This document shows positions 27,396 through 34,993 of a DNA stretch of 64,000 nt, piece after piece. Numbering within the stretch: the stretch's first letter is position 1; every line of letters starts with the position of its first letter. The notes under the pieces are model-generated. The model was not told the origin of the DNA. It searched no databases and was given only the letters and a program-made list of their open reading frames with translations. The DNA comes from Ahniella sp. (GTDB taxonomy: Bacteria; Pseudomonadota; Gammaproteobacteria; Xanthomonadales; Ahniellaceae). Both the position numbers and the translations under genes were made by a program. The stretch spans positions 186,001 through 250,000 of the forward strand of contig JADJRU010000003.1 in assembly GCA_016712105.1 (NCBI GenBank), written 5' to 3'.

Positions 27396-30218
27396 TCAGA
27401 ACGTGTAGGTCACGTTCATCCAGAAGTAGCGGCCAACCGTGTCGAACGTGCGCTCGTCGGTGTTTCCGTTGAGCGTGTTGTTCTGGTACAGCAGCGGCGG
27501 CTGCTTGTCGAACACGTTGTCGATACCCATCTGCACACGCGTGTTCCAGTCGGCAAAGTTATAGCCGGCCTGCATGTTGTGATAGGTGTACGAACCGGTC
27601 GACAGCACGGTACCCGGGATCACGGCGTCAGCATCGTCGATCGTGAAGTGGCCGATGTAACGCTGCGTCCAGCTGGCGTCCCAGTTGCCCAGATTCCAGG
27701 TGATGTTGCCCAGACCGCGCCAACGCGAGTAGTTGCCCTGGCCGCCATTTGCCGGCGACAGGAACGTACCGGCGCGTTCGATGCCGTTACGCACGTACTG
27801 GTCGATGTAGGTGGTGTCGACGCTGGTACGGAAGTTGCCGAAGCCGGTTTCGAACGCATACTTCGCGCCGATGTCGACACCGCGGGTTTCCGTGGTGCCA
27901 ACGTTCTGGTTGACGTCGAACAGGCGGAAGATTTCGCCATTCGCGTCACGCGAGAACAGGGCGCAGAATTCGCTCGGGTTCGCGATCGTGCTGGCGAAGC
28001 AGGCATCAAGGATGTTCTGCGTGCCGAACGTGCCGATCGTCTTCTCGAGGTCGACGTCGTAATAGTCGACGGTCGCGGACAGACCTTCGACCATGTCGGT
28101 CAGGTCAACCACGGCGCCCAACGTGAACACTTCGCCTTCTTCCGGAACCAGGAACGGGTTGCCGCCGCGGAATGCGGACAGCTGCGAGTCGGTCTGGTTG
28201 AACTCTCCGTTGGTCGGAACGTTCGTACAGGCCGGGTTGGCCGGGCCGGTGAAGCCGTTACACGGATCGTTGAAACCGTCGGACGATGCGCTCTGACCCG
28301 AGAACAGGTCGGTGATGCGCGGCGCACGGAAGACCGTGGCATAGGTACCACGGACCAGCAGGGCGTCGAGCGGCTTCCATTCCAGACCGACCTTGTAGTT
28401 CGTCGTGCTGCCGAACGTATCGTAATCGGACCAACGTACGCCAAGTGTCATGTCAAGGCGCTGGGCACCCGGAGCATCAGCAAGCAGCGGCACGAGGGCT
28501 TCGCCGTACAGTTCCTTCGTCTCGACGCTGCCGGAGGTCGGCGACGTACAGGCTTCCGAGGAAATCAAGCAGGTGAAGGTGCTGGTGTTGATGCGCGACA
28601 GGAAGTCGGGATCAAACGCCAGCGATTCTTCGCGCCATTCCAGGCCAATCGCGGTCTGGACCATGCCAGCCGGCAATTCGAACGCGTCACCGGCAAAGTT
28701 GACGGCGATGTTCTTCAGGGTCTGGCTCTGACGATCGACAACGATCGGCGAGATCGCGGCGAGCGCGGCCAGAGCAGCCTGACCTTCAGCCGTGTTCGGG
28801 TCGGGTGGTGCGCCGAAGAAGTCGACCGGCGTACAGTTCTGGATCACCGCACCTGGCGCGCCGCAACGGGCAATGCCACCAGCGTCGATGAAGCTCGGGC
28901 CAAGTGCGTTGACCAGGGCCGAGGACAGCAGGTAACCGGTGGACTGGGCGTCCTGGTTGTACTTGCCATAACCACCGAAGGCGTCCCAGCTCCAGGACGT
29001 GTCGCCGAACATGCCCTTCAGGCCGAAGTTCAGCTGTTTGGCGTCGGTGTCGAAGTCGTAACGACGGTTGCCGATGCGCGACAGACGGAGGCGGCTGTCA
29101 ACGATGTCGACGCCAAACGGATTGTAAATGCTGTCGCCGGACAGCAGCACGTTGTCGTTCGCCGGGCGGCCGTCGAACGGCAGCGGCGCGATCTGACCGA
29201 AGGAACTGGTGTTCTGGTTCCAGGCGGTCATGTAGGCCGTGGTGGTGTCGGTGAGGAAGTAGTTGCTCGTCACGAACAGGCCAGTGCGCTCTTGCGGGGT
29301 CAACTGCACGTTGCCGACGGCCTGATAGTTGAACAGGTCCGAAGCGCCGAAGCACTTGAAGTCGGCAATCGACGTACCCGGACGGCCTTCGATGCGCGTC
29401 AGGTTGACGTTCGCCGAGGAGCCACCGCAGTTGATGCCGTTCGCCACAGCGAGGGCGCGCGGGACTGCGTACCAGCCGGTTGTGGTACGGCTGGAGCCAC
29501 CGATGGTGACCACGCCGCTGGACAGCGTCAGGGCGATCGCGGAGTAGTCGCGGTCGGCAGCGCTGATTTCTTCCTGGTTGCTGTACGAAGCATTGACGAG
29601 GAAGTTACCGCGGTCGCTGGACACGCCATAGCTGGCATTGATGCCTTCGCGCTGGCCGTCGTCTTCGCCGGAGATGCCGTAGTTCAGCGTCACTGCGCCG
29701 CCTTCGGCTTCCTTCTTGGTGATGATGTTGACCACGCCACCGATTGCGTCGGAACCGTAGATCGCCGAGGCGCCGTCCTTCAGGACTTCGATGCGCTCGA
29801 TCATGGTGACCGGAATCGAGTTCAGGTCGTCATAGTTGATGCGGTGACCGTCGATCAGCAGCAGCGTGCGCTCTTCACCGAGGCCGCGCAGCGACACGGT
29901 CGAACGACCGTCACCGCCGCCGTTGTTCACCTGCGGGTTGGTGGCGGCGCCGGCGATCGAGGGGATCTCCTGCAGCACGTCACCGAGGATGACCGCACCC
30001 GTCCGCTCGATGGCGGCGCTGTCGATCACCTGAACGGGGCTCGCCGTTTCCATGTCGGTGCGCTTGATGCGCGAACCCGTCACTTCGATGGTTTCCAGTT
30101 CTTTCGTGTCCTGGTCGTCCTGCGCGAAAGCGGAACCGACCAGTGCCGTGCTGCCGATCATGCCGACCAGCAGGGCCTGGCGAATGCCAGTCACCAGCAA
30201 ATTGCGTTTATTGTTCAT
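27396..30218 (-). CDS. TonB-dependent outer membrane receptor
   Basis: A 940-residue outer membrane transporter. A signal peptide (QALLVGMIGSTALVGSAFA) precedes a TonB-box-like ELETIEVTGSRIKRTD segment, the plug domain (SLRGLGEERTLLLIDGHRIN, DGASAIYGSDAIGGVVNIITKK) and a long beta-barrel that ends in the aromatic YFWMNVTYTF, as needed for barrel insertion. Several cysteines lie in extracellular loops. The class resembles xanthomonad receptors with large barrels and unknown substrate; peptides or glycans are possible. ATG 30218 follows a strong GGAGGAA site. No substrate-processing genes are next to it. Confidence 0.93.
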   Translation of the reverse strand: MNNKRNLLVTGIRQALLVGMIGSTALVGSAFAQDDQDTKELETIEVTGSRIKRTDMETASPVQVIDSAAIERTGAVILGDVLQEIPSIAGAATNPQVNNGGGDGRSTVSLRGLGEERTLLLIDGHRINYDDLNSIPVTMIERIEVLKDGASAIYGSDAIGGVVNIITKKEAEGGAVTLNYGISGEDDGQREGINASYGVSSDRGNFLVNASYSNQEEISAADRDYSAIALTLSSGVVTIGGSSRTTTGWYAVPRALAVANGINCGGSSANVNLTRIEGRPGTSIADFKCFGASDLFNYQAVGNVQLTPQERTGLFVTSNYFLTDTTTAYMTAWNQNTSSFGQIAPLPFDGRPANDNVLLSGDSIYNPFGVDIVDSRLRLSRIGNRRYDFDTDAKQLNFGLKGMFGDTSWSWDAFGGYGKYNQDAQSTGYLLSSALVNALGPSFIDAGGIARCGAPGAVIQNCTPVDFFGAPPDPNTAEGQAALAALAAISPIVVDRQSQTLKNIAVNFAGDAFELPAGMVQTAIGLEWREESLAFDPDFLSRINTSTFTCLISSEACTSPTSGSVETKELYGEALVPLLADAPGAQRLDMTLGVRWSDYDTFGSTTNYKVGLEWKPLDALLVRGTYATVFRAPRITDLFSGQSASSDGFNDPCNGFTGPANPACTNVPTNGEFNQTDSQLSAFRGGNPFLVPEEGEVFTLGAVVDLTDMVEGLSATVDYYDVDLEKTIGTFGTQNILDACFASTIANPSEFCALFSRDANGEIFRLFDVNQNVGTTETRGVDIGAKYAFETGFGNFRTSVDTTYIDQYVRNGIERAGTFLSPANGGQGNYSRWRGLGNITWNLGNWDASWTQRYIGHFTIDDADAVIPGTVLSTGSYTYHNMQAGYNFADWNTRVQMGIDNVFDKQPPLLYQNNTLNGNTDERTFDTVGRYFWMNVTYTF

Positions 30219-30397
30219 GTTTCCTCCGGGCTTTGGAGCCCTTGTTCGTTGGTTCACCATGGTGTGCTCGTAATCTTGCCCTGCCATGCATGGCGGGGGG
30301 TCGGATCGAACTTGCCGTTTTTAACGATTCCCTCACGTTTTGTACAGGGCCAAAACGCATACACGGCGATTATTTTCGCCCGGACCCGGCAAATTCC

Positions 30398-31042
30398 TCA
30401 GTGAGAGGGGAGCAAATAACCTTCGGCGGCCGACTTGGCCCAAGCCAGATATTGGCGGGCATCGGGGTGCAACTGGTCTGCGACCAGCCAGTCCGGGTAT
30501 TGGCGTGAGATGTCGGTGATGTTGATGAACACCACCCCATGGCTTGCGCACAGGCGCTGTGCCACCTGGTTGTACGCATCGATCTGGGTGCCGATGGCAG
30601 TCGGACCGCGGGCATCTGCTGCGGCAAACGCTGTGACGCCCCAATCCGGGATGGATAACGCGAGGACACGGTCGGGCCGGTCTCCCGCGAATCGGATGGC
30701 GCGTGCCAACAAGCCTGCGTAGTCGACTTCATAGGTGCCGAGGTCGCGGCCCCGATACTGATTGTTGACGCCGATCAGCAGGCTGACCAGGGCATACGGC
30801 GGTCGAAGGGTCTGCCCAAGTTCCGCAGTATCGATGGCCGCGTCGAGTTCGTCGGTCGTCCAGCCGGTCTGCGCGATGACGACGGGTTCGCCGAGATCCA
30901 CGCCCTTGTCGCGGCAGAGTGCCGCGAACTGGCTGGGCCAGCGTTCGGCGACGGCTACCCCTTCACCAATGGTGTACGAATCACCCAACGCCAGAAACCC
31001 TCGCGCCGCCTTCCCTTGCCCCGCGTCGAAAACGAGGCTCAT
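30398..31042 (-). CDS. SGNH/GDSL hydrolase family esterase
   Basis: A 214-residue predicted esterase. Block I is LALGDSYTIGEG with the nucleophile S22, block III is IGVNNQYRG with the oxyanion Asn, and block V DQLHPD has the Asp (about 189) and His (about 192). No signal peptide is seen, so it should be cytoplasmic. ATG 31042 overlaps the aminotransferase stop by ATGA; the long upstream extension of the open frame is a shadow of that gene. The substrate is not predictable. Confidence 0.9.
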   Translation of the reverse strand: MSLVFDAGQGKAARGFLALGDSYTIGEGVAVAERWPSQFAALCRDKGVDLGEPVVIAQTGWTTDELDAAIDTAELGQTLRPPYALVSLLIGVNNQYRGRDLGTYEVDYAGLLARAIRFAGDRPDRVLALSIPDWGVTAFAAADARGPTAIGTQIDAYNQVAQRLCASHGVVFINITDISRQYPDWLVADQLHPDARQYLAWAKSAAEGYLLPSH

Positions 31043-32283
31043 CAGGCAACGTGCCGGTGCGCAGACCGGGAGGCACGTTCCAGTGCCCGTTCCAGGCGCA
31101 CGAACACTTCCTCGATCTGCGCGGGTCTCGGCAGCAGGGTCAGTCGGAAGTGGGTTCGATAGGGCACGTTGAAGCTGGAGCCCGGAACCAGCAGGACATC
31201 CTCGGTCTCCAGCAGTTCGAGCGCAAAACGGTGGTCGTCGAATCCTGGCAGCAGGGTGGTGTCGACGCCGGGGAACGCGTACAGCGCGCCGGCCGGTGCG
31301 ACCAGGCTCATGAACTGCGAGGCTGCGACGCCTTCGATAACTGCCTGGCGTGCCTCGAACAGTCGGCCGCCAGCACGAGTCAACTCGGAAATGGTGTCTG
31401 GCCCATGCAGTGCCGGTTCGATCGCCCATTGCGCCGTGACGTTGGCGCACAGTCGCAGTGCCGAGAGCAGGTCGAGTGCATGCAGGTAATCCTGCGCCCG
31501 TTTGAGCGGGCCGGACAGGCTCATCCAGCCCACGCGCCAGCCGCAGGCACGATGCACTTTGGACAATCCGGAGAAGGTGACGCAGACGGTTTCGGGGGCC
31601 AAGGCAGCGATCGGATGAAAGCTCGCATCGTCGTAGGTGATGCCGTCGTAGATTTCATCGGCCATCAACACCAGCCGGTGACGCGTGGCGATGTCGGCGA
31701 TGGCAGCGAGCAGTTCCTTTGGATACACCGCGCCCGTGGGGTTGTTGGGATTGATCACCACAATCGCCCGGGTCCGCGGCGTGATGCGTGACTCCAGTTC
31801 TTCCGGATCCGGCAGGAAACCGTTTTCCGGCGCACAGGGGTAATGCACGGCTCGCCCGCCGTTGAGGATCACCGCTGCGGTCCACAAGGGATAGTCAGGT
31901 GATGGCACCAACACTTCTTCACCCGGATTCAGCAAACCGCGCAAGGCAATGTCGATCAATTCGCTCACACCATTGCCGACGAACGTGGCATTGGGCGTTG
32001 CATTCGGTGCCCCACGCGCCAGTTCGCGCATCGCGATGGCTTCGCGTGCGGCAGCCAGACCTTGCTGATGGCAGTAAGGATCGGAGTTCGGCAAATGCCG
32101 CGCGATGGCTTCGCGCAGGTGTGCCGGCGCCTCGAATTCGAACAGGCCGGGGTTGCCGATATTGAGTTTGATGATCGAGCGGCCCTGAGTTTCCAGCTCA
32201 AGGGCGCGCTTGGCCAGTTCACCACGAATCTCGTAGCGGACTTCGGACAGGCGACTGGCGACGGGGACTTGGCGTTGATACAT
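31042..32283 (-). CDS. Alanine (glutamate-pyruvate) aminotransferase, AlaA/AlaT-like
   Basis: Fold-type I PLP aminotransferase of 413 residues. NIGNPGLFEFEAP near residue 41, PSPDYPLWTAAV near 127, NPNNPTGAVY near 178, DEIYDGITYDD near 209 and the PLP lysine K242 in FSGLSKVHRACGWRVGW give the AlaA/AlaT signature; the C-terminal arginine segment THFRLTLLP is present. It makes alanine from pyruvate and glutamate. It is the first gene of a two-gene unit with the SGNH hydrolase. Other branched-chain or aromatic substrates cannot be excluded. Confidence 0.88.
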   Translation of the reverse strand: MYQRQVPVASRLSEVRYEIRGELAKRALELETQGRSIIKLNIGNPGLFEFEAPAHLREAIARHLPNSDPYCHQQGLAAAREAIAMRELARGAPNATPNATFVGNGVSELIDIALRGLLNPGEEVLVPSPDYPLWTAAVILNGGRAVHYPCAPENGFLPDPEELESRITPRTRAIVVINPNNPTGAVYPKELLAAIADIATRHRLVLMADEIYDGITYDDASFHPIAALAPETVCVTFSGLSKVHRACGWRVGWMSLSGPLKRAQDYLHALDLLSALRLCANVTAQWAIEPALHGPDTISELTRAGGRLFEARQAVIEGVAASQFMSLVAPAGALYAFPGVDTTLLPGFDDHRFALELLETEDVLLVPGSSFNVPYRTHFRLTLLPRPAQIEEVFVRLERALERASRSAHRHVA

Positions 32284-32587
32284 GGTGAAACTCGGGCTGT
32301 GTTGCCCCGGATGCTATCGGATTTGCCGGAAATACGGACTCCAATCAACTACTTGCCTGTGAAATCGCCGAATCCCGCCGGAATTGGCCCGAGTCCGGCT
32401 GGTGGCAGGTGTCACCCCCGAAGGTGACGACCGTGCCTGCCATCAGTCATGGAAACCTTTTAGCTTTCAAACACATCTGATGAAGAGATGACGGAAAAGA
32501 CAAGGACATGACTTCCGGCATCTGGTGAATTAGTAAACCAGTGTTATAGTTACCTACAACACCGATCCAACGGCCAGGAGGCCAATC
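32284..32587. other. Divergent control region before the peptide-adaptor operon
   Basis: This 304-base gap separates the minus-strand aminotransferase from the plus-strand adaptor operon. It holds a nested inverted repeat (GGCAGG/CCTGCC outer, GTCACC/GGTGAC inner, 32404-32441) and, near its right end, an AT-richer promoter/operator region. No gene was found. Confidence 0.6.
32529..32556 (+). promoter_or_regulatory. Possible promoter and operator of the efflux adaptor operon
   Basis: An AT-rich island contains TATAGT (32545-32550) as a possible -10, with an imperfect inverted repeat around it: TAGTAA on the left and TTACCTA (complement TAGGTAA) on the right. TetR-type repressors of efflux operons bind such sites, but no tetR gene is nearby and no convincing -35 is seen, so this is tentative. 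Confidence 0.3.
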
Positions 32588-32695
32588 ATGAACGCAATGG
32601 AACACGCTCTGTTTGATGTGCTGATGGAAGCCATGGGCAAAGTCTGGCACGACCTCGACGAACCGAAGACCCCTGTTACCGAAGCATCGGAGTAA
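32588..32695 (+). CDS. 35-residue peptide upstream of the efflux adaptor
   Basis: A small gene with a perfect AGGAGG Shine-Dalgarno (32576-32581) six bases before the ATG. The product starts MNAMEHALFDVLMEAMGKVW and ends in an acidic, proline-containing tail. The N-terminal two-thirds would form an amphipathic helix without a signal peptide. The TAA is three bases before the adaptor ATG, and the peptide's last codons contain the adaptor's ribosome site (GGAG at 32689-32692), so translation is probably coupled. No family is recognised; it may be a functional small protein or a leader peptide. Confidence 0.65.
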   Translation: MNAMEHALFDVLMEAMGKVWHDLDEPKTPVTEASE

Positions 32696-32698
32696 GTC

Positions 32699-33775
32699 AT
32701 GAATCGTCTGTTTGCCTTGCTGCCGCTGACTGCTGCGATCCTCATGACCCAAGGATGTGGTCAATCGCAGGCTCAGGCCAACCAGTCCACTGACGCCAAG
32801 GATGAGGCGAAGGTGGCAGTGGAAACGGCCCGCATCGGTGCCGGCACCTGGGTTCGTCGGCTCGACGCGACGGCCACGCTGGAAGCCGAGCACGAAGCGG
32901 TGCTGGTCGCCGAGAACGGTGGTGAGCTGGTCAGCATGCTCGTTGAAGAAGGCGACCGCGTCGTGAAAGGCCAGATTCTGGCTCGGATCGATGGCACCCG
33001 CGCCGAGTTGATGCTGAAGCAGCAGCAGAGTGTCGCGAACCGCCTGCAACACGAAGCCGACCGCCAGCAGATGTTGCTCGAACGCAGCATGGTGAGCAAC
33101 GACATGGCCGACCTGGCCACATTCAATCGTGATGCGCAGGACGCGCTCGTCGATCTGGCTCAGGTGGATGTGGGTCGCTCCGTGATCCGCGCGCCGTTCT
33201 CCGGCACGATCACGCTGCGCCACGCGAAGCTCGGCCAGAACCTGAGCCGGAACGAAGCCGTCTACACGATTGCCGACTTCTCCGACCTGCGCGCCGACAT
33301 CGCCGTGCCCGAGCGCGAACTCGCCGATCTGCAACCGGGACAAACGGTCAAGCTGATTGCCGACGCCTTTGCCGGCCAGGTGTTCGAAGGTCAGGTCGAA
33401 CGTATCGCGCCGGTCGTCGACGCCGCTACCGGTACCGGCACCGCCACCATCGATGTGCAGGAGTCGGGTACCAACCTGCGCCCCGGGCAGTTCGTCCGGC
33501 TGGCCATTGAACGTGAACATCTGGCAGACGCCGTGATCATGCCGCGTGCTGCGCTGCTGAACGAAAAAGAGCCAGCGGTGTTCGCTGTCCGCGACGGCAA
33601 GGCTGTGCGCACGAGCGTCACGCTCGGCGGCGAACAGGACGGCCAGGTTCGTGTCCTCACCGGTGTCACCCCCGGCATGGAAGTGGTGGTGATGGGTCAG
33701 GCCCAGTTGGTCGATGGCGATTCGGTCGAAGTGATCAACCTGCCGTTGGCCAAGGAAGTGCTGGCCGCGCGCTGA
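32699..33775 (+). CDS. Efflux periplasmic adaptor lipoprotein (RND/HlyD family)
   Basis: A 358-residue membrane-fusion protein. The signal MNRLFALLPLTAAILMTQGC ends in a Cys suited to lipidation, so it is probably anchored to the inner membrane from the periplasm. A first lipoyl half (AENGGELVSMLVEEGDRVVKGQILARID), an alpha-hairpin, the second lipoyl half (VIRAPFSGTITLRHAKLGQNL), beta-barrel and membrane-proximal domains follow in order. Normally an RND pump gene follows; here a hairpin and the repeat element follow instead, so the adaptor is an orphan in this locus. Confidence 0.92.
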   Translation: MNRLFALLPLTAAILMTQGCGQSQAQANQSTDAKDEAKVAVETARIGAGTWVRRLDATATLEAEHEAVLVAENGGELVSMLVEEGDRVVKGQILARIDGTRAELMLKQQQSVANRLQHEADRQQMLLERSMVSNDMADLATFNRDAQDALVDLAQVDVGRSVIRAPFSGTITLRHAKLGQNLSRNEAVYTIADFSDLRADIAVPERELADLQPGQTVKLIADAFAGQVFEGQVERIAPVVDAATGTGTATIDVQESGTNLRPGQFVRLAIEREHLADAVIMPRAALLNEKEPAVFAVRDGKAVRTSVTLGGEQDGQVRVLTGVTPGMEVVVMGQAQLVDGDSVEVINLPLAKEVLAAR

Positions 33776-33790
33776 GATCAGGACACGGCG

Positions 33791-33813
33791 CCGGACCAGG
33801 GATTGGTCCGGCC
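33791..33813. repeat. Perfect hairpin after the adaptor gene
   Basis: GCCGGACCA and TGGTCCGGC form a nine-pair stem around the loop GGGAT, 16 bases after the adaptor stop. There is no T tract on the plus strand, so it may be a weak or factor-assisted terminator or part of the repeat-rich region. Confidence 0.6.
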
Positions 33814-33914
33814 CGGGGAGTGGTAGCGCACAGGGACGTGCCGCAAGGATGCAGGTTCAGGGACGGAAGCATTGCGCAAGGATGCGCTGTTGGACGTGTA
33901 CGGCCCTAAGGAGG

Positions 33915-34010
33915 GTCTGAATAAGTCCCTCGTGGACTTATCCAGACGCGGCAAGTCCGGCACAGGTCCGGACTTGCCTCACGCCAATCAACGACTTGCG
34001 TCGTTGATTG
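33915..34010. repeat. Three-hairpin interspersed repeat, copy 2
   Basis: The same 96-base module as at 22624-22719, same orientation, no gaps. Hairpin A: TAAGTCC/GGACTTA with loop CTCGT (33915-33947). Hairpin B: GGCAAGTCCGG/CCGGACTTGCC, now a perfect 11-pair stem (33950-33978). Hairpin C: CAATCAACGAC/GTCGTTGATTG, perfect (33985-34010). In A a C-G pair of copy 1 is T-A here, and in C a G-C pair is C-G here. The similarity stops soon after hairpin C. Confidence 0.85.
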
Positions 34011-34023
34011 CGGCGGTGCAGAT

Positions 34024-34069
34024 TTCCCCAAAACAGGGCACAGGGATGTGCCCTGATTGTTTTGGGGAA
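34024..34069. repeat. Nested hairpin after repeat copy 2
   Basis: Outer stem TTCCCCAAAACA (34024-34035) with TGTTTTGGGGAA (34058-34069), perfect over 12 pairs, encloses an inner stem GGGCAC/GTGCCC (34036-34053) with loop AGGGAT. It lies 16 bases after the stop of the convergent DUF4124 gene and could terminate or protect that message. The sequence is unrelated to the hairpins after copy 1. Confidence 0.7.
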
Positions 34070-34084
34070 CCCGATCGGGACAAC

Positions 34085-34417
34085 TTACGGCTCGGGTGTT
34101 TCGTCTGTCTGGCCGGGATCAATCGCCGGCCCACTTTCCGGAACCACACTCGGAACGCTGGTCACGTTCGGGGTGCCGCGGATTTCCGTGAACGGTCGGC
34201 CATCTGCCGGAGCCTGCTCCGTGAAGTTCCACGTTCCCGAATCATCCTGCCATTTGTAGATGACCACCTGCTCGGCATCTCGAACAGGCTCTGCGACCGG
34301 CTGCCGCAACGCCTGTTGTTCGACCCGCTCGCGGTCTTGCTGTTGCCAGGCGAAGTAGCCGACGGCGGCAATCACCACCGCCAGACCAGCCACAACATGG
34401 CGAAGACCGAGTTCCAT
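34085..34417 (-). CDS. DUF4124 membrane-anchored protein, second of a pair
   Basis: A 110-residue protein: an N-terminal membrane anchor or uncleaved signal (HVVAGLAVVIAAVGYFAW), then a DUF4124 domain (VVIYKWQDDSGTWNFTEQAPADGRPF) and a Pro/Glu-rich tail. The YKWQD..G.W.FTE pattern is shared with its upstream neighbour. ATG 34417 overlaps that gene's stop (ATGA). DUF4124 proteins are small envelope proteins of unknown function; the domain is thought to act in the periplasm. Confidence 0.85.
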   Translation of the reverse strand: MELGLRHVVAGLAVVIAAVGYFAWQQQDRERVEQQALRQPVAEPVRDAEQVVIYKWQDDSGTWNFTEQAPADGRPFTEIRGTPNVTSVPSVVPESGPAIDPGQTDETPEP

Positions 34418-34848
34418 CAGTTGCAGTAGCTCTCGGCCTGTTCGCGCGCCCTCGTCATCTGCTCGAGGTGTTGTTGTGTGGTCAGAACCTCTGCCCTGCC
34501 ATCCTTGTCCAGATCGACTGTCACTTCGGCATTCTCCTCGTAAACCGCGACGGCCTTCCGGGCGCGCTCGCAAGCCTCCTGTCGGCCCGCGACAATGCGC
34601 TGAGCGGCGGCATCGTTCGCATATTCATCCGGGACCTTGGCAGCCGCGTCAGCGCCATCAGCTGGTTCTTCTTCGGAGACGTCCGGCGCCTTGTCACTCA
34701 CATTGACTGATGCTGCCGCCTGACCTGCAGGCTGCTTCTCCGTGTAATGCCAGGCACCTTGTTCATCCTGCCATTTGTAGAACTTCTTTCCGGCATATGC
34801 CGGGCCGGCCACGAGACAAGCCATTACCAGTACCAACAGGGTGCGCAT
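34417..34848 (-). CDS. DUF4124 secreted protein, first of a pair
   Basis: A 143-residue protein with a clear signal peptide (MRTLLVLVMACLVAGPAYA) and a DUF4124 domain at its start (KKFYKWQDEQGAWHYTEKQP). A long, charged, probably coiled-coil C-terminal part follows, with Cys residues near 90 and at the penultimate position. GGAG lies about nine bases before ATG 34848; the longer frame to 34938 lacks a ribosome site. Function is unknown. It is translationally coupled to the second DUF4124 gene and diverges from hemL. Confidence 0.88.
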   Translation of the reverse strand: MRTLLVLVMACLVAGPAYAGKKFYKWQDEQGAWHYTEKQPAGQAAASVNVSDKAPDVSEEEPADGADAAAKVPDEYANDAAAQRIVAGRQEACERARKAVAVYEENAEVTVDLDKDGRAEVLTTQQHLEQMTRAREQAESYCN

Positions 34849-34993
34849 GGTCGATTTCTCCACGGGATTTTGCCGATGGTAACGGAAGCACCGGCTGCTT
34901 GGCTGAGCGCCAGCTGACCTGGATGCGCATGTCGTCACATTTTGAGTTGGTTATGCTCGCAGTCTGTCCGCCTCTTCTTCCGGAATCCTGACC

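Larger units (their letters stand above)
33776..34084. other. Structured intergenic region after the efflux adaptor
   Basis: The 309-base gap contains a nine-pair hairpin (33791-33813), a low-complexity stretch with recurring CAGGGACG and GCAAGGATGC words (about 33828-33890), repeat copy 2 and a nested hairpin. No open frame is supportable. It is where a pump gene would be expected. Confidence 0.65.

Noticed and set aside
27579..30404. A 941-codon plus-strand open frame opposite the TonB receptor gene
   Set aside because: It is the antisense of a clearly recognisable receptor, its translation is low-complexity and lacks any family motif, and long antisense frames are common in GC-rich genes.
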